The notes: generated by a model from the sequence alone, not told the origin. A stretch of 64,000 bases of DNA from Natronorubrum texcoconense (GCF_900100335.1 NZ_FNFE01000001.1:62001-126000), one strand, 5' to 3'; positions 40,976 through 50,113 are shown, numbered from the stretch's first letter. Program-made: numbers and translations.

Positions 40976-42460
40976 GTGTTCGTGTCTTTTCGATGGAGTG
41001 ATCTCCCGAATCCGTTCCGGTGGCTGCTGCTCTCGGTCGGCTCGCTGCTCGCGCGATTCGGGGTGATCGAGCCCCGACGCGTCGAGCGGACGACCGACCT
41101 CGCGTGGCCGCGGATCGTCACGGGACTCGCCCGGATGTCCAAATCCGCGGCGGACATCGCGATGGTCGGGATCGCCCTCGGGCCGGCAGCGATCGCCGGC
41201 ATCGGACTCGCGGCCCCGTTCTGGGGACTGGCGTTCGGGATCGGCGGCGGTATCGCCGGCGCGACGATCGGGCTGGTCTCCCAGCGCTACACCGGTGGCA
41301 CCGCCGAGCAGGTCTCGCTGGCGGTGACGACGAGCGGACTCGTCGTCGCGGCGATCATGCTTCCGCTCGCGGCTCTCTACTGGATCGCTCCCCACCAACT
41401 GATCGCGCTCGTCGGCAACGACGCCGCGTCGATCGCCTACGGCGCGGAGTACCTCCAGGTCGTCGCGCTCGGCGTCCCGTTTGCGGCGCTGAACCTCATC
41501 GGTAGCCGAGCGCTCGTCGGCGCCGACGACGCCTGGACGCCGATGATGCTCCGAGCGGGCGGCGCCGTCGTCAACGTCGCGCTCAACGCGGTGTTCATCT
41601 TCGCGCTCGGACTGGGCGTCGTCGGCGCGGCGATGGGAACCGTCGTGGCGAACGCCCTCGTACTGGCCGCGTTCGTCGTCGGCTTCGCCGTCGGCCGACT
41701 GCCGCTGATCGGCGAGTTTCCGGTCACGCTCAGCCTCGGCCGGCCCCGCACGACGCTCGAGGACGTCCGCGACGTCCTCAGTATCGGCACGCCGCTGGTG
41801 TTTACGAACGTCGCCCGACGAGGGGCTCAGTTCCCCATGCTCGCCATCGTCGCGCTCTTCGGGCCGAACGTCCTCGCCGCCTACGTCGTCGCTCGACGGG
41901 TCCGGGATCTGATGGACACGCCCGGCTGGGGCTTCTCGCTGGCCTCGAGCAGCCTCGTCGGACAGGAACTCGGCACCGGTGACGAACGAGCAGCGGACAG
42001 TTACGGCCGTCAAGTCCTCTGGTTCGGCGTCGGCGTCTACCTCGTCAGCGCGGCGGTCGTCTTCGTCTTCGCCGAACAGATCGGCCGCGTCTTCGTCGAC
42101 GACCCGTCGATCCTCCCGCTCGTGACGACGTTCATCGCCGTCGCCTGCGTCAGCGTCGTCTTCCGCGGCGTCAGCGGCGGCGCGACCGGCCCGCTGCGTG
42201 CCAGCGGCGACACTCGCTGGCCCTTCTACGGCCAACTGCTCGGGCTCTACGTCTTCGCGCTCCCCGTCGCGCTCCTCGGTGCCGTTGCGGTCCCGATCCC
42301 GGGTCTCGAGGCCGTCACCCCGCTCGGGATCGAAGCGCTGTACGCCGCCTTGGTCCTCGAGACGCTCGTCCCCGCCGTCGTCACCTACTATCGGTTCGAG
42401 ACGGGAACCTGGAAGGTCGTCAGTCGGTCCTACCGGCCCGACTCACAGCCGAGTGACTGA
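40976..42460 (+). CDS. MATE-family multidrug/solute exporter
   Basis: A polytopic protein of about 494 residues with 12 transmembrane helices in two homologous six-helix halves: SKSAADIAMVGIALGPAAIA early in the first, RGAQFPMLAIVALFGPNVLA in the second. MATE carriers export cationic drugs or metabolites with sodium or protons. The start is uncertain: GTG 40976, GTG 40982 or GTG 40931; a CCCTTTACCG box near 40959-40968 favours the two later ones. It is divergent from moeA. Confidence 0.88.
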   Translation: MFVSFRWSDLPNPFRWLLLSVGSLLARFGVIEPRRVERTTDLAWPRIVTGLARMSKSAADIAMVGIALGPAAIAGIGLAAPFWGLAFGIGGGIAGATIGLVSQRYTGGTAEQVSLAVTTSGLVVAAIMLPLAALYWIAPHQLIALVGNDAASIAYGAEYLQVVALGVPFAALNLIGSRALVGADDAWTPMMLRAGGAVVNVALNAVFIFALGLGVVGAAMGTVVANALVLAAFVVGFAVGRLPLIGEFPVTLSLGRPRTTLEDVRDVLSIGTPLVFTNVARRGAQFPMLAIVALFGPNVLAAYVVARRVRDLMDTPGWGFSLASSSLVGQELGTGDERAADSYGRQVLWFGVGVYLVSAAVVFVFAEQIGRVFVDDPSILPLVTTFIAVACVSVVFRGVSGGATGPLRASGDTRWPFYGQLLGLYVFALPVALLGAVAVPIPGLEAVTPLGIEALYAALVLETLVPAVVTYYRFETGTWKVVSRSYRPDSQPSD

Positions 42461-42587
42461 GCGCTCGAGCGAGGTGACTGCCGTGGCAGTTCGTCCGAAT
42501 CCGTTTCGATCGTCGACGGAATCTTCGTTTAGTTATAAGTCGCGTCGGATGAGTGGCTTTTTCCGCTCGAGCGTCGAGAGTCGTGGT

Positions 42588-42911
42588 ATGGCCACACATG
42601 GCTTCCAACGGGATGCCGACGCGGGCGTCTCCCTTCCTGACGCCGTCCCGTTCGATCCGTCGCAGTCGTCGCGATTGAGCTGGGAACTCGGGTCGCAGGT
42701 GGTCGACGGCGACGACGCTTCTTTGTACGGTGAATGGGCACGACCGGGACGCACGTGGCATCTATCGATCTTTCGGGTGCTGACCAACACCGCGGTCGTC
42801 TGCGTCCGCACGCCCGTCGGCCGGGAGCGATTCTACAGCCTTCCGAGACGAGACGTCGAATCCGCGATGGCGCGTCTCGAGTCGGCGAGTCAGTGGCACC
42901 GACTCGAGTAA
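42588..42911 (+). CDS. Haloarchaeal conserved protein, unknown (107 aa)
   Basis: From ATG 42588: MATHGFQRDADAGVSLPDAV, then SSRLSWELGSQVVDGDDASL and WHLSIFRVLTNTAVVCVRTP. A small alpha/beta protein without cysteine pairs or membrane segments. A TATA-like TTAGTTATAAG lies about 55 bases upstream, giving a short leader; an ATG 13 codons upstream (42549) is possible but would start almost at the promoter. No named family is recognised. Confidence 0.65.
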   Translation: MATHGFQRDADAGVSLPDAVPFDPSQSSRLSWELGSQVVDGDDASLYGEWARPGRTWHLSIFRVLTNTAVVCVRTPVGRERFYSLPRRDVESAMARLESASQWHRLE

Positions 42912-43015
42912 TCTCTCGCACGCCATCCGCGCGGTTCGATCGGTCTGACTCGCTCGTCCTTCACTGAGCCGCACAGACAGCAATGCCTACAAGTTTGGCG
43001 CTGGAGGATGGTGGT

Positions 43016-44143
43016 ATGTCACGACTTGCCGAATCCGATCGGGAGCGGATCGCCGCGTTGTTCGACCGCCACCTCGAGGTTGGCCTCCACCACGGCGCCC
43101 AGTTGAGCGTCTACGTCGACGGCGAGCAGGTGCTCGACCTCGCGGGCGGCGTGACGGGTCCGGACGGCGACGACGAGACGACGGACACGCGCCACGTTCT
43201 CTTTTCGTGTACGAAGCCGTACGCCGCCGTGACCCTCCACGCGCTCGTCGACGAGGGCGAACTCGCCTACGACGATCGCGTCGTCGACCACTGGCCCGAG
43301 TTCGCCGACGACGGAACCGAGAAGGCTGATATCACCGTCCGACAGGTGCTCAGCCACACGTCGGGGCTCAATCGCGGCGAGATCGACGACCGACCCGACC
43401 TCTGGGGCGACTGGGACGCCGTCGTCGAGCAGCTCGAGTCGATGGAGCCGAACTTCTCGCCGGGCGAGCAGCCGGCCTACCACGCGCTCACGTTCGGCTG
43501 GCTCGTCGGCGAGCTCGTCCGTCGGGTGTCGGGGACGCCCATCGAAGATGCTGCTGCGGAGCGCGTGTTCGACCCGCTTGGCATGGCCGACACCGGCATC
43601 GGCCTTCGGGAGGACGAAGACGACGACGTCGCGACGCTGGTCGGTTTCGAGCCGTTCGACCGCTGTCGCGACCCGGGCGAGGGGCTCGGCGACCACACGG
43701 CAGTTGCCGCGCCGTTCAACACCGAGGCGATCCACCGCTCGGTGATTCCGGCGGCGAACGGCATCGGCACCGCGAACGATATGGCCCGGTTCTACGCCTG
43801 CCTCGCCAACGACGGCGAACTCGAGGGCACCCGGCTCCTCTCGGCCGAAACAGTCGAGAACATGACCGCCCTCGAAGCCGAAACCGATGCGGACGGCACG
43901 CTCGGTCGCGAAGGCCGGTTCGCCCTCGGCTTCTGGAAGGGGGGGACGACGGTCGCACCGTACGGAACGCTCTCACCCGACCGGGCGTTCGGCCACGCCG
44001 GCCTGGGCAGTAGCGTCGGGTGGGCGGATCCCGAGGAGAATATCGGCTTCTCGTACGTCACGAACGGAGTTCGAGACGGCTCCTACGAACACGTCGCTCG
44101 CGTGAACGCGCTCGCGGACGCGGTTCGACTCGCGCTCGAGTAG
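43016..44143 (+). CDS. Serine hydrolase (beta-lactamase/transpeptidase-like)
   Basis: A 375-residue class-C-beta-lactamase-like protein (pfam Beta-lactamase type, as in esterases EstB). The nucleophile motif S-x-x-K is seen as SCTK in HVLFSCTKPYAAV; QVLSHTSGLNRGEI follows, and the Tyr of the second motif lies in PAYHALTFGWLVGELV. A C-terminal HAGLGSSVGWADPEENIGFS corresponds to the HTG-like third motif. Substrates may be esters, peptides or lactones; no signal peptide, so cytoplasmic. Start at ATG 43016; an ATG 11 codons upstream is possible. Confidence 0.87.
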   Translation: MSRLAESDRERIAALFDRHLEVGLHHGAQLSVYVDGEQVLDLAGGVTGPDGDDETTDTRHVLFSCTKPYAAVTLHALVDEGELAYDDRVVDHWPEFADDGTEKADITVRQVLSHTSGLNRGEIDDRPDLWGDWDAVVEQLESMEPNFSPGEQPAYHALTFGWLVGELVRRVSGTPIEDAAAERVFDPLGMADTGIGLREDEDDDVATLVGFEPFDRCRDPGEGLGDHTAVAAPFNTEAIHRSVIPAANGIGTANDMARFYACLANDGELEGTRLLSAETVENMTALEAETDADGTLGREGRFALGFWKGGTTVAPYGTLSPDRAFGHAGLGSSVGWADPEENIGFSYVTNGVRDGSYEHVARVNALADAVRLALE

Positions 44144-44154
44144 GGTCGACGGCC

Positions 44155-44295
44155 CTAGACGGCGAACCAAAAAACGTCTCTGAGCGCCACGAGGAGTATC
44201 CCCGCCACGATCACCAAAACCAGAAACGTAAAGAAGATGATTGCGGCCTGTCGTCCGGTAAGCGACTCCCCTTCGAGGAGTTCGGTCAGTCCCAT
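44155..44295 (-). CDS. Single-pass membrane micro-protein (46 aa)
   Basis: From ATG 44293-44295: MGLTELLEGESLTGRQAAII, then a hydrophobic helix FFTFLVLVIVAGILLVAL and a short RDVFWFAV tail. The charged N-terminus is probably cytoplasmic. Minus-strand ATTAATAAC at about 44318-44326 is about 27 bases upstream and fits a leaderless promoter, which raises the likelihood that this tiny gene is real. Function is unknown; there is no obvious operon partner. Confidence 0.6.
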   Translation of the reverse strand: MGLTELLEGESLTGRQAAIIFFTFLVLVIVAGILLVALRDVFWFAV

Positions 44296-44430
44296 ACGTA
44301 CAGAGTAACCAGACAGTGTTATTAATGATGGTGGTCGCGGGCGTGCCGTTCATACGGTCTGCTGTTCGTCATTTCCGGTGCAACCGCGACGTCCTGCGGT
44401 TACACCGGTAACTCGGTACAGCAAACCGTC

Positions 44431-45753
44431 TCAGCCGTTCGGCTCCCAGTCCTGTACGGCGACCGTCTCTCCAGCCGGGATCCCCTCGCGCTCGTCGTCG
44501 ACGACCACCCAGCCGTCGGCGAGCGCGACGCTCGAGAGCACGCCCGAACCGCTCGCTCTGGTCGGCGTCGCGGCGTATCGCGGCTCGTCGGCCGCGAGCT
44601 CGTTCGCGTCTCCCTCCCACGACTCGAGTTGCACCCGCGCGAACGTTCGCGTCCCGGGTTCGCTCGGGATCTTGCGCTCGAGTCGCGCCCGTGTCGCGGG
44701 ATGGGGGTCGGGCTCGGTGCCCTCGAGCCAGCGCAGCACGGGGCGCAGGAACTGGACGGCGTTGACGATACAGGCGACGGGGTAGCCGGGTAAGGCGAGG
44801 ACGGGCGTGTCTTCGACGATCCCCAGGCAGACGGGGTGGCCGGGTTTGAGACCGACGCCGTGGACGAGCACCTCGCCCAGATCGTCGATCACCTCGGGGA
44901 GGAGGTCGCGCTGGCCGACGGAGGAGCCCCCGGTCGTGACGACGACGTCCTTCGTCAGATCTCGCTGGATCGCCACGCGCAGCGATTCGGGGTCGTCAGT
45001 GACGACGTTTCGGTAGGTCGCACGGCCGCCCCAGCGCTCGACCAGTCGGGAGACGGTGAGTCCGTTCGTCTCGACGACCTCGCCCGGCTCCGGATCGCTC
45101 GTGACGAGTTCCTCTCCCGTCGGCACGACGCCGACCGTCGGCCGCTTCGCGACCGGGACCTTCGCGTAGCCCGCGGAGCGCAGCAGTCCGAGATCCGACG
45201 GTCGGAGCCGATGACCCGCATCGTAGAGCCGTTGGCCCTCCGCGACGTCCTCGCCGATCGGCGCGACGTTTTCCCCCTCCGCGACGGCGTCTTCGACCTC
45301 GAGTTCGCCCGCGGACTCGACTGTCGTCACGCGTTCGATCATCACGACGGCGTCGGCGCCCTCCGGCAGGGCGCTCCCGGTGTGGACGCGGGCGGCGGTA
45401 TCGGGTCCGACGCTGGCGTCGCCGCCGGTTCCCTCGGCGATCCGGAGCACCTCGGGCGAGCGGTCGCTGGCACCGAAGGTGTCCGCGGCGCGGACGGCGT
45501 AGCCGTCCATCGCGGCCCGCCGGTAGTGGGGGACGTTCTGTGCGGAGACGACCGGTGCGGCCAGCACGCGTCCGTCCGCGCGCTCGACGTCGATCCGTTC
45601 GGTGCCCGTCTGCGGCGGGCTGGCGTCGCTGTAACCCTCTCCGTCGCCCCGCTCGCTCGCCGCGACGGCGTCCCTGAGTATCCGACGCGCCTCTGCCACT
45701 GGGGTCCGCACCTTGAACCCGGACTCCTTGCGCTCGCTGTCGGCTCCGTCCAT
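44431..45753 (-). CDS. moeA: Molybdopterin molybdotransferase MoeA (second copy)
   Basis: A 440-residue MoeA without the extra binding domain: RAAMDGYAVRAADTFGA, VHTGSALPEGADAVVMIE, GVVPTGEELV, TTGGSSVGQRDLLPEVIDDL and ALPGYPVACIVNAVQFL. It is about 220 residues shorter than the fused copy at 38810, which ends in the binding-like domain. Two MoeA types are common in haloarchaea and archaea generally and may favour molybdenum or tungsten. Start at ATG 45751-45753; an ATG nine codons upstream is possible. Confidence 0.88.
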   Translation of the reverse strand: MDGADSERKESGFKVRTPVAEARRILRDAVAASERGDGEGYSDASPPQTGTERIDVERADGRVLAAPVVSAQNVPHYRRAAMDGYAVRAADTFGASDRSPEVLRIAEGTGGDASVGPDTAARVHTGSALPEGADAVVMIERVTTVESAGELEVEDAVAEGENVAPIGEDVAEGQRLYDAGHRLRPSDLGLLRSAGYAKVPVAKRPTVGVVPTGEELVTSDPEPGEVVETNGLTVSRLVERWGGRATYRNVVTDDPESLRVAIQRDLTKDVVVTTGGSSVGQRDLLPEVIDDLGEVLVHGVGLKPGHPVCLGIVEDTPVLALPGYPVACIVNAVQFLRPVLRWLEGTEPDPHPATRARLERKIPSEPGTRTFARVQLESWEGDANELAADEPRYAATPTRASGSGVLSSVALADGWVVVDDEREGIPAGETVAVQDWEPNG

Positions 45754-45819
45754 ACCCTGACTCGGGGCGCCGGGCGTCAAAAGCGTAGGGTCCGCCGCCC
45801 GCCCGACGTATCGTACATG

Positions 45820-45828
45820 TTTATATTG
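45820..45828 (+). promoter_or_regulatory. TATA box of the GIDE-like gene
   Basis: TTTATATTG lies about 32 bases before ATG 45856. It rules against the in-frame ATG at 45817, which would overlap the box itself. Confidence 0.5.
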
Positions 45829-45855
45829 GGTGTCGCATTACTGTCACGGCCACAG

Positions 45856-46674
45856 ATGGTCCTCCAATTCGAGCCGCTCTCGGCCGCGGTCCTCGCGATC
45901 GGCGGGGCGATCGCACTCGGCTGTCTCTGGTACGGGATCGCGGAGCTTCGACTCGCGAACCGCGTCCTTCGATCTCGGCCGGATTCGGTCCTCGATACGC
46001 CCAACGGCGGGCGAGTCGAACTTCGCGGGACCGCCACCGCCGCCGGCCGAGTCGTTCGGTCGCCGTTTACCGACACGCCGTGTCTCGCTTACAGCTACGC
46101 CGTCGAGGAGCGACAAGATTCGAACAACGGCACGTCGTGGACGACGATCGCCTCCGGCGACGACTACGTCCCGTTTCGACTCGAGGACGAGACGGGAAGC
46201 GTCCTGATCGAGCCGCCGGGTGCGGACTTTCGGCTCGAGAGCGACACTCGAATCGACGTCGACGGCGGCACGGAGCCACCGCCGCGAGTCGCCCGGTACA
46301 TCGAAGACAGCGAGGACGTCGACTGTCAGAACAGCGTCGTCGATCTCCGGCTGTTCGAGCTCAAAACGGGCACGGACCGTCGATTTCGCGAGCGGATCCT
46401 CGAGCCCGGCGAAGAGATTCACGTGCTCGGCGTCGCCCGATACGACACGACCGTCTCGCGAGACGCCGGCCAGGTCAACGCCGCCGTCGGGATCGACGAG
46501 GCGGCGCTCTCGGAGAGTCCCCTGCTCCGGCTGCGACACCACCTGTTCGGCGATCCGTTCGTCATCTCCGACAGCACCGAACGTCGCCTCGGGTTGCGGG
46601 CCGGTGCGTACGGCCTCGGCGCCGTGATTCTCGCCGTCGTCGCCGTGGCGCTCGCCGTTCTGTTGGCCGTCTGA
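45856..46674 (+). CDS. GIDE-domain membrane protein
   Basis: A 272-residue protein with an N-terminal transmembrane helix (about residues 8-28), a globular middle and a C-terminal helix (about 250-270). The middle, RVELRGTATAAGRVVRSPFT, then CLAYSYAVEER, FRLEDETGSVLIEPPGADF, matches the GIDE domain known from the mitochondrial ligase MULAN. There is no RING finger, so it is not a ubiquitin ligase by itself. Role in haloarchaea is unknown. ATG 45856 is fixed by the TATA box. Confidence 0.75.
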   Translation: MVLQFEPLSAAVLAIGGAIALGCLWYGIAELRLANRVLRSRPDSVLDTPNGGRVELRGTATAAGRVVRSPFTDTPCLAYSYAVEERQDSNNGTSWTTIASGDDYVPFRLEDETGSVLIEPPGADFRLESDTRIDVDGGTEPPPRVARYIEDSEDVDCQNSVVDLRLFELKTGTDRRFRERILEPGEEIHVLGVARYDTTVSRDAGQVNAAVGIDEAALSESPLLRLRHHLFGDPFVISDSTERRLGLRAGAYGLGAVILAVVAVALAVLLAV

Positions 46675-46794
46675 GCACGGCTACCGTTTCCACGATTTGC
46701 GGCTCGTTGGTACTCCCCACCATCTCCGATTTTGGTTCCGCTCGAATCGACCGCTACCGCGGGCTTTTTCGTATCGGCGTTCGAACCAGTAGCT

Positions 46795-47157
46795 ATGTCA
46801 GCGCTTCGCGACGCACTGCGGGACCTCTCGGACGACGTCTTCTTCGATCTGCTCGAGAGCGAGGACGCCTACCTGCTCGTCCTCGACGTTCCGGGAGTCT
46901 CCGCCGACTCGCTCGAGCTATCGGTCGACGACGGCCGAATCTCCATCGACGCCCACCGCGAGAAAGAGCCCGAGGACGACTACCGCTATCTCGAGGAGAA
47001 CCGCTCGCTGTTCCTGGACGTCGACCTCCCGCTGCCCGCCGACGCCATCGAGACGGAGGCCGAGGCGGCCGTCGAGCGCGGCGTCCTCGAGTTGACGCTC
47101 CCCAAAACGCGGGACGGAGAGATGACGATCGACGTCGTCGAAGAGGACGCCGACTAA
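46795..47157 (+). CDS. Hsp20 / alpha-crystallin-family small heat-shock protein
   Basis: A 120-residue sHSP: DAYLLVLDVPGVSADSLELS starts the alpha-crystallin domain and GVLELTLPKTRDG is the conserved late strand (G-V-L-x-L-x-L-P). It acts as an ATP-independent holdase that forms oligomers. The N-terminal arm is short (about 25 residues) and a long acidic C-terminal extension is absent. The UbiB-like gene starts 16 bases later with its own Shine-Dalgarno site, so both are likely in one transcript. Confidence 0.85.
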   Translation: MSALRDALRDLSDDVFFDLLESEDAYLLVLDVPGVSADSLELSVDDGRISIDAHREKEPEDDYRYLEENRSLFLDVDLPLPADAIETEAEAAVERGVLELTLPKTRDGEMTIDVVEEDAD

Positions 47158-47160
47158 CGT

Positions 47161-47167
47161 GAGGTGA
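47161..47167 (+). promoter_or_regulatory. Shine-Dalgarno site for the CTG-started ABC1/UbiB gene
   Basis: GAGGTGA matches the complement of the haloarchaeal 16S rRNA 3' end and is 6 bases before CTG 47174. No ATG, GTG or TTG is at this distance in any frame that leads into the kinase, so it decides the unusual start. Confidence 0.6.
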
Positions 47168-47173
47168 CCGAGA

Positions 47174-48919
47174 CTGGTCTCCCTCCGCGCCTACAAGCGG
47201 TTCGTCCTCGTCGCGTGGCAGTTCCTCCCGCTGCTCGTCGCCTTCGCCCGTGACCGGCGACGATTCCTGCTGTTCGGCCGGTCGCGGCGCGTCGACCCCG
47301 AGACTCACCGCCATCGCGCGGAGGTTCTCCTCGAGTCGCTGTTGACCCTCGGGCCGACGTTCATCAAACTCGGCCAACTGCTCTCGACGCGGCCGGACGT
47401 GTTACCACCGGCGTACATCGAGGTGCTCTCGGCGTTACAGGACGACGTGCCGCCCGCGGAGTGGGACGAGGCGAAGGTCGTGCTGGAGGACGAACTCGGC
47501 GGGCCGCTCGAGGACTATTTCACCGAGTTCGAAACGGACGCGATCAGCGGCGCGAGTCTGGGACAGGTGTACCGAGCGCGCGTCGATCCCGACGCCGTAG
47601 CGAACGACGAAGCCGCCGTCGGGGCCACCGAACGGGCGACCGATGTCGATACCGCCGCCGACGCTGGCCGCGAGGTCGCCGTCAAGATTCGGCGGCCGAA
47701 CATCGAGGAACTGGTGAACGCCGACCTCCGCGTAATCAAGTGGTCGCTCCCAATCTTGCTCACCTTCGTCGACGAGTCGCGGTCGTTCTCGCTCGAGAAC
47801 CTCGCCGACGAGTTCTCGAAGACGATTCGCGAGGAGATGGACTACGAGCGAGAGGCCGAAATGCTCCAGGAGATCCGCGGAAACTTCGCCGACGACGACC
47901 GATTCGTCATCCCCGACGTGATCGAGAGCCACTCAGGGCCGCGCGTGCTCACGATGGAGTACGTCGAGGGTACGAAGATCAACGACGTCGAGGAACTCGA
48001 TCGCAGAGGGATCGACCGAACGCGAGTCGCAGAAAATTTGGAGCGATCGTACCTCCAGATGATCATCGAGGACGGCGTCTTTCACGCCGACCCGCACCCG
48101 GGGAACCTCGCGGTGACCGACGACGGACGGATCGTCTTCTACGACTTTGGGATGTCCGGTCGGGTCGATTCGTTCATCCAGGAGAAGATCGTCGACTTCT
48201 ACGTCGCCGTCGCCAACCAGGACATCGACGGCATCCTCGACGCCCTGATCGAGATCGGGACGCTCAGCCCCGACGCCGACCGCGGGGTGATGGCCGAGGT
48301 GATGGAGATCGCCATCCAGGACGCCCGCGGCGAGGACGTCGAGCAGTACCGGATCAACCAGATCGTCGGGCAGATCGAGGACTCGATCTACGTCTTCCCG
48401 TTCCGACTCCCGAAGAACCTCGCGCTGGTCCTCCGGGTCGCGACCGTCGTCGAGGGCGTCTGCGTCACCCTCGATCCGGAGTTCGACTTCATCGACACCG
48501 CGACCGACTACCTCACCGAGCGGGGCTACCGCGAGGAGACCGCCCGCCAGTACGTCCGCGAGACCGGCCAGCAACTCCGCCGTAGCGGCGAGTCGCTGAC
48601 CCGACTGGCACCCAAAACCGAGCGGGCGCTCGACAAACTGGACCGCGACGACCTCTTCGTCCGGATCGGCGTCGAGGACGAGGAGAAGGTGTTCGCCACG
48701 TTCGCCAAACGGCTGATCTACGGCATGTTACTGACCATGTCGCTGTTCTCGATGGGCGTGCTGTACGCCCTCGAGGCCCCCGAGGCCAGCGTCGTCGCCG
48801 CGGTCTTCTCGTTCGTGGTGGTGATCCAACTCTACCGATCGTTCCGCGAGCGGCGAACGACCCGCGTCAAACCGCAGTTCACCCGCCAGAACCTGCGCCA
48901 GCGACGAGGCGAGGAGTGA
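47174..48919 (+). CDS. ABC1/UbiB/AarF-family atypical kinase-like protein, probable CTG start
   Basis: The product from CTG 47174 is 581 residues. Family landmarks: LTLGPTFIKLGQLLSTRPDV, the Ala-rich loop QVYRARVDPDA, KIRRPNIEELV, VFHADPHPGNLAV (catalytic Asp-His region), VFYDFGMSGR and two C-terminal transmembrane helices (about 515-550). UbiB-type proteins support quinone or isoprenoid-lipid metabolism with ATPase activity. Upstream of the first TTG (47342) the frame still reads like the family (SLRAYKRFVLVAWQFLPLLV), so the TTG is too late; CTG with a good Shine-Dalgarno site is the only start that restores full length. Confidence 0.85.
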   Translation: MVSLRAYKRFVLVAWQFLPLLVAFARDRRRFLLFGRSRRVDPETHRHRAEVLLESLLTLGPTFIKLGQLLSTRPDVLPPAYIEVLSALQDDVPPAEWDEAKVVLEDELGGPLEDYFTEFETDAISGASLGQVYRARVDPDAVANDEAAVGATERATDVDTAADAGREVAVKIRRPNIEELVNADLRVIKWSLPILLTFVDESRSFSLENLADEFSKTIREEMDYEREAEMLQEIRGNFADDDRFVIPDVIESHSGPRVLTMEYVEGTKINDVEELDRRGIDRTRVAENLERSYLQMIIEDGVFHADPHPGNLAVTDDGRIVFYDFGMSGRVDSFIQEKIVDFYVAVANQDIDGILDALIEIGTLSPDADRGVMAEVMEIAIQDARGEDVEQYRINQIVGQIEDSIYVFPFRLPKNLALVLRVATVVEGVCVTLDPEFDFIDTATDYLTERGYREETARQYVRETGQQLRRSGESLTRLAPKTERALDKLDRDDLFVRIGVEDEEKVFATFAKRLIYGMLLTMSLFSMGVLYALEAPEASVVAAVFSFVVVIQLYRSFRERRTTRVKPQFTRQNLRQRRGEE

Positions 48920-49012
48920 GTTCTCCGCCGTTTGCGGTTGCGAGTCCCGTATCGCCGTCGAACCGAGGTCCTTGTCTGCAACCTTCATTCCCTTGGCTCA
49001 CGTCTAGCGGGT

Positions 49013-50113
49013 ATGGACTACGACCGGATCGCCGATCTGTCGCTGTCGATCGACGCGGTGTCGACCGAACGGCTGGAACGGGAGACCTCGAGCGAATTCA
49101 CCCGCGTCACGACCGAGTTTGCACTGACCGGACCCGGATCGAACGACGACGGCGGTCGCGATGACTCCATCGTCGGCCGCGGCGAGGACGTCACCTACGA
49201 GACCGACGAGCACGACGCGCTGGCCGAGTCCGGGTTGCTCGACCTCACCGGCGAGTACAGCATCGACTCCTTTTCCGCCCGCCTCGAGTCGGTCGATCTG
49301 TTCCCGGCGGGCCCGCCTGACCGAGAGGTCTTTCGAAACTACCGCCGATGGGGACTCGAGAGCGCCGCGCTGGACCTCGCCCTTCGACAGGCCGGTACCG
49401 ATATCGCCAGCGCGCTCGGTCGCTCGCTCGATCCCGTTCGGTTCGTCGCCAGCACGCGGTTGGGTGAGCCGCCGACGACCGACCGACTCGAGCAGTTGCG
49501 CGACCGGGTTCCCGACCTCGAGTTCAAACTCGATCCGATCCCCGAGTGGGACGACGACGTCGTGAGGGCGATCGACGAGAGCGTCGGCACCGACACCGTC
49601 CGGATTCTCGACCTGAAAGGACAGTACGAGGGGACCGAGGTCGACGTCCCGACGGACCCGGCGCTGTACCGGCGCGTTCTCGAGGCCTTCTCCGACGCCG
49701 TAATAGAGGACCCGGCGCTGACCGACGAGACCGACCCTCTGTTCGGGGAGGACGCCGTTCGAAGCCGCGTCTCCTGGGACGCGCCGATCGACGGGCTCGA
49801 GGACGTCGAATCGCTCCCGTGGGAGCCCGACTGGCTCAACATCAAACCCTCTCGGTTCGGCTCGCTCGAGTCGCTGCTCGAGACGATCGCCCACTGCGAG
49901 GAGCGCGATATTCGGCTGTACGGCGGCGGCCAGTTCGAACTCGGCGTCGGTCGCGGCCACATCCAGACGCTCGCGTCGCTGTACTATCCGAACAGTCCGA
50001 ACGACGTCGCGCCGCGGGCGTACAACGAGGCCGTCGCCGGGACCGAACTGCCGTCGAGCCCGCTCGAGCCGCCCGCAGCGTCGGTCGGCTTTCGGTGGGA
50101 CCACGACGCGTAG
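49013..50113 (+). CDS. Enolase-superfamily protein of unknown specificity
   Basis: A 366-residue protein with an N-terminal cap and a C-terminal barrel. Superfamily positions are visible: FKLDPIPEW, RILDLKGQYEG (Asp), VIEDPALTDE (Glu-Asp-Pro), VSWDAPI (Asp), WLNIKPSRFGSLES (Lys) and GGGQFELGVGRGH (Glu). This implies a metal-assisted abstraction of a carboxylate alpha-proton, but the substrate is unknown and no dedicated subfamily is recognised. Start at ATG 49013. The following phosphoesterase gene is in the same direction, with a gap of 144 bases. Confidence 0.8.
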   Translation: MDYDRIADLSLSIDAVSTERLERETSSEFTRVTTEFALTGPGSNDDGGRDDSIVGRGEDVTYETDEHDALAESGLLDLTGEYSIDSFSARLESVDLFPAGPPDREVFRNYRRWGLESAALDLALRQAGTDIASALGRSLDPVRFVASTRLGEPPTTDRLEQLRDRVPDLEFKLDPIPEWDDDVVRAIDESVGTDTVRILDLKGQYEGTEVDVPTDPALYRRVLEAFSDAVIEDPALTDETDPLFGEDAVRSRVSWDAPIDGLEDVESLPWEPDWLNIKPSRFGSLESLLETIAHCEERDIRLYGGGQFELGVGRGHIQTLASLYYPNSPNDVAPRAYNEAVAGTELPSSPLEPPAASVGFRWDHDA

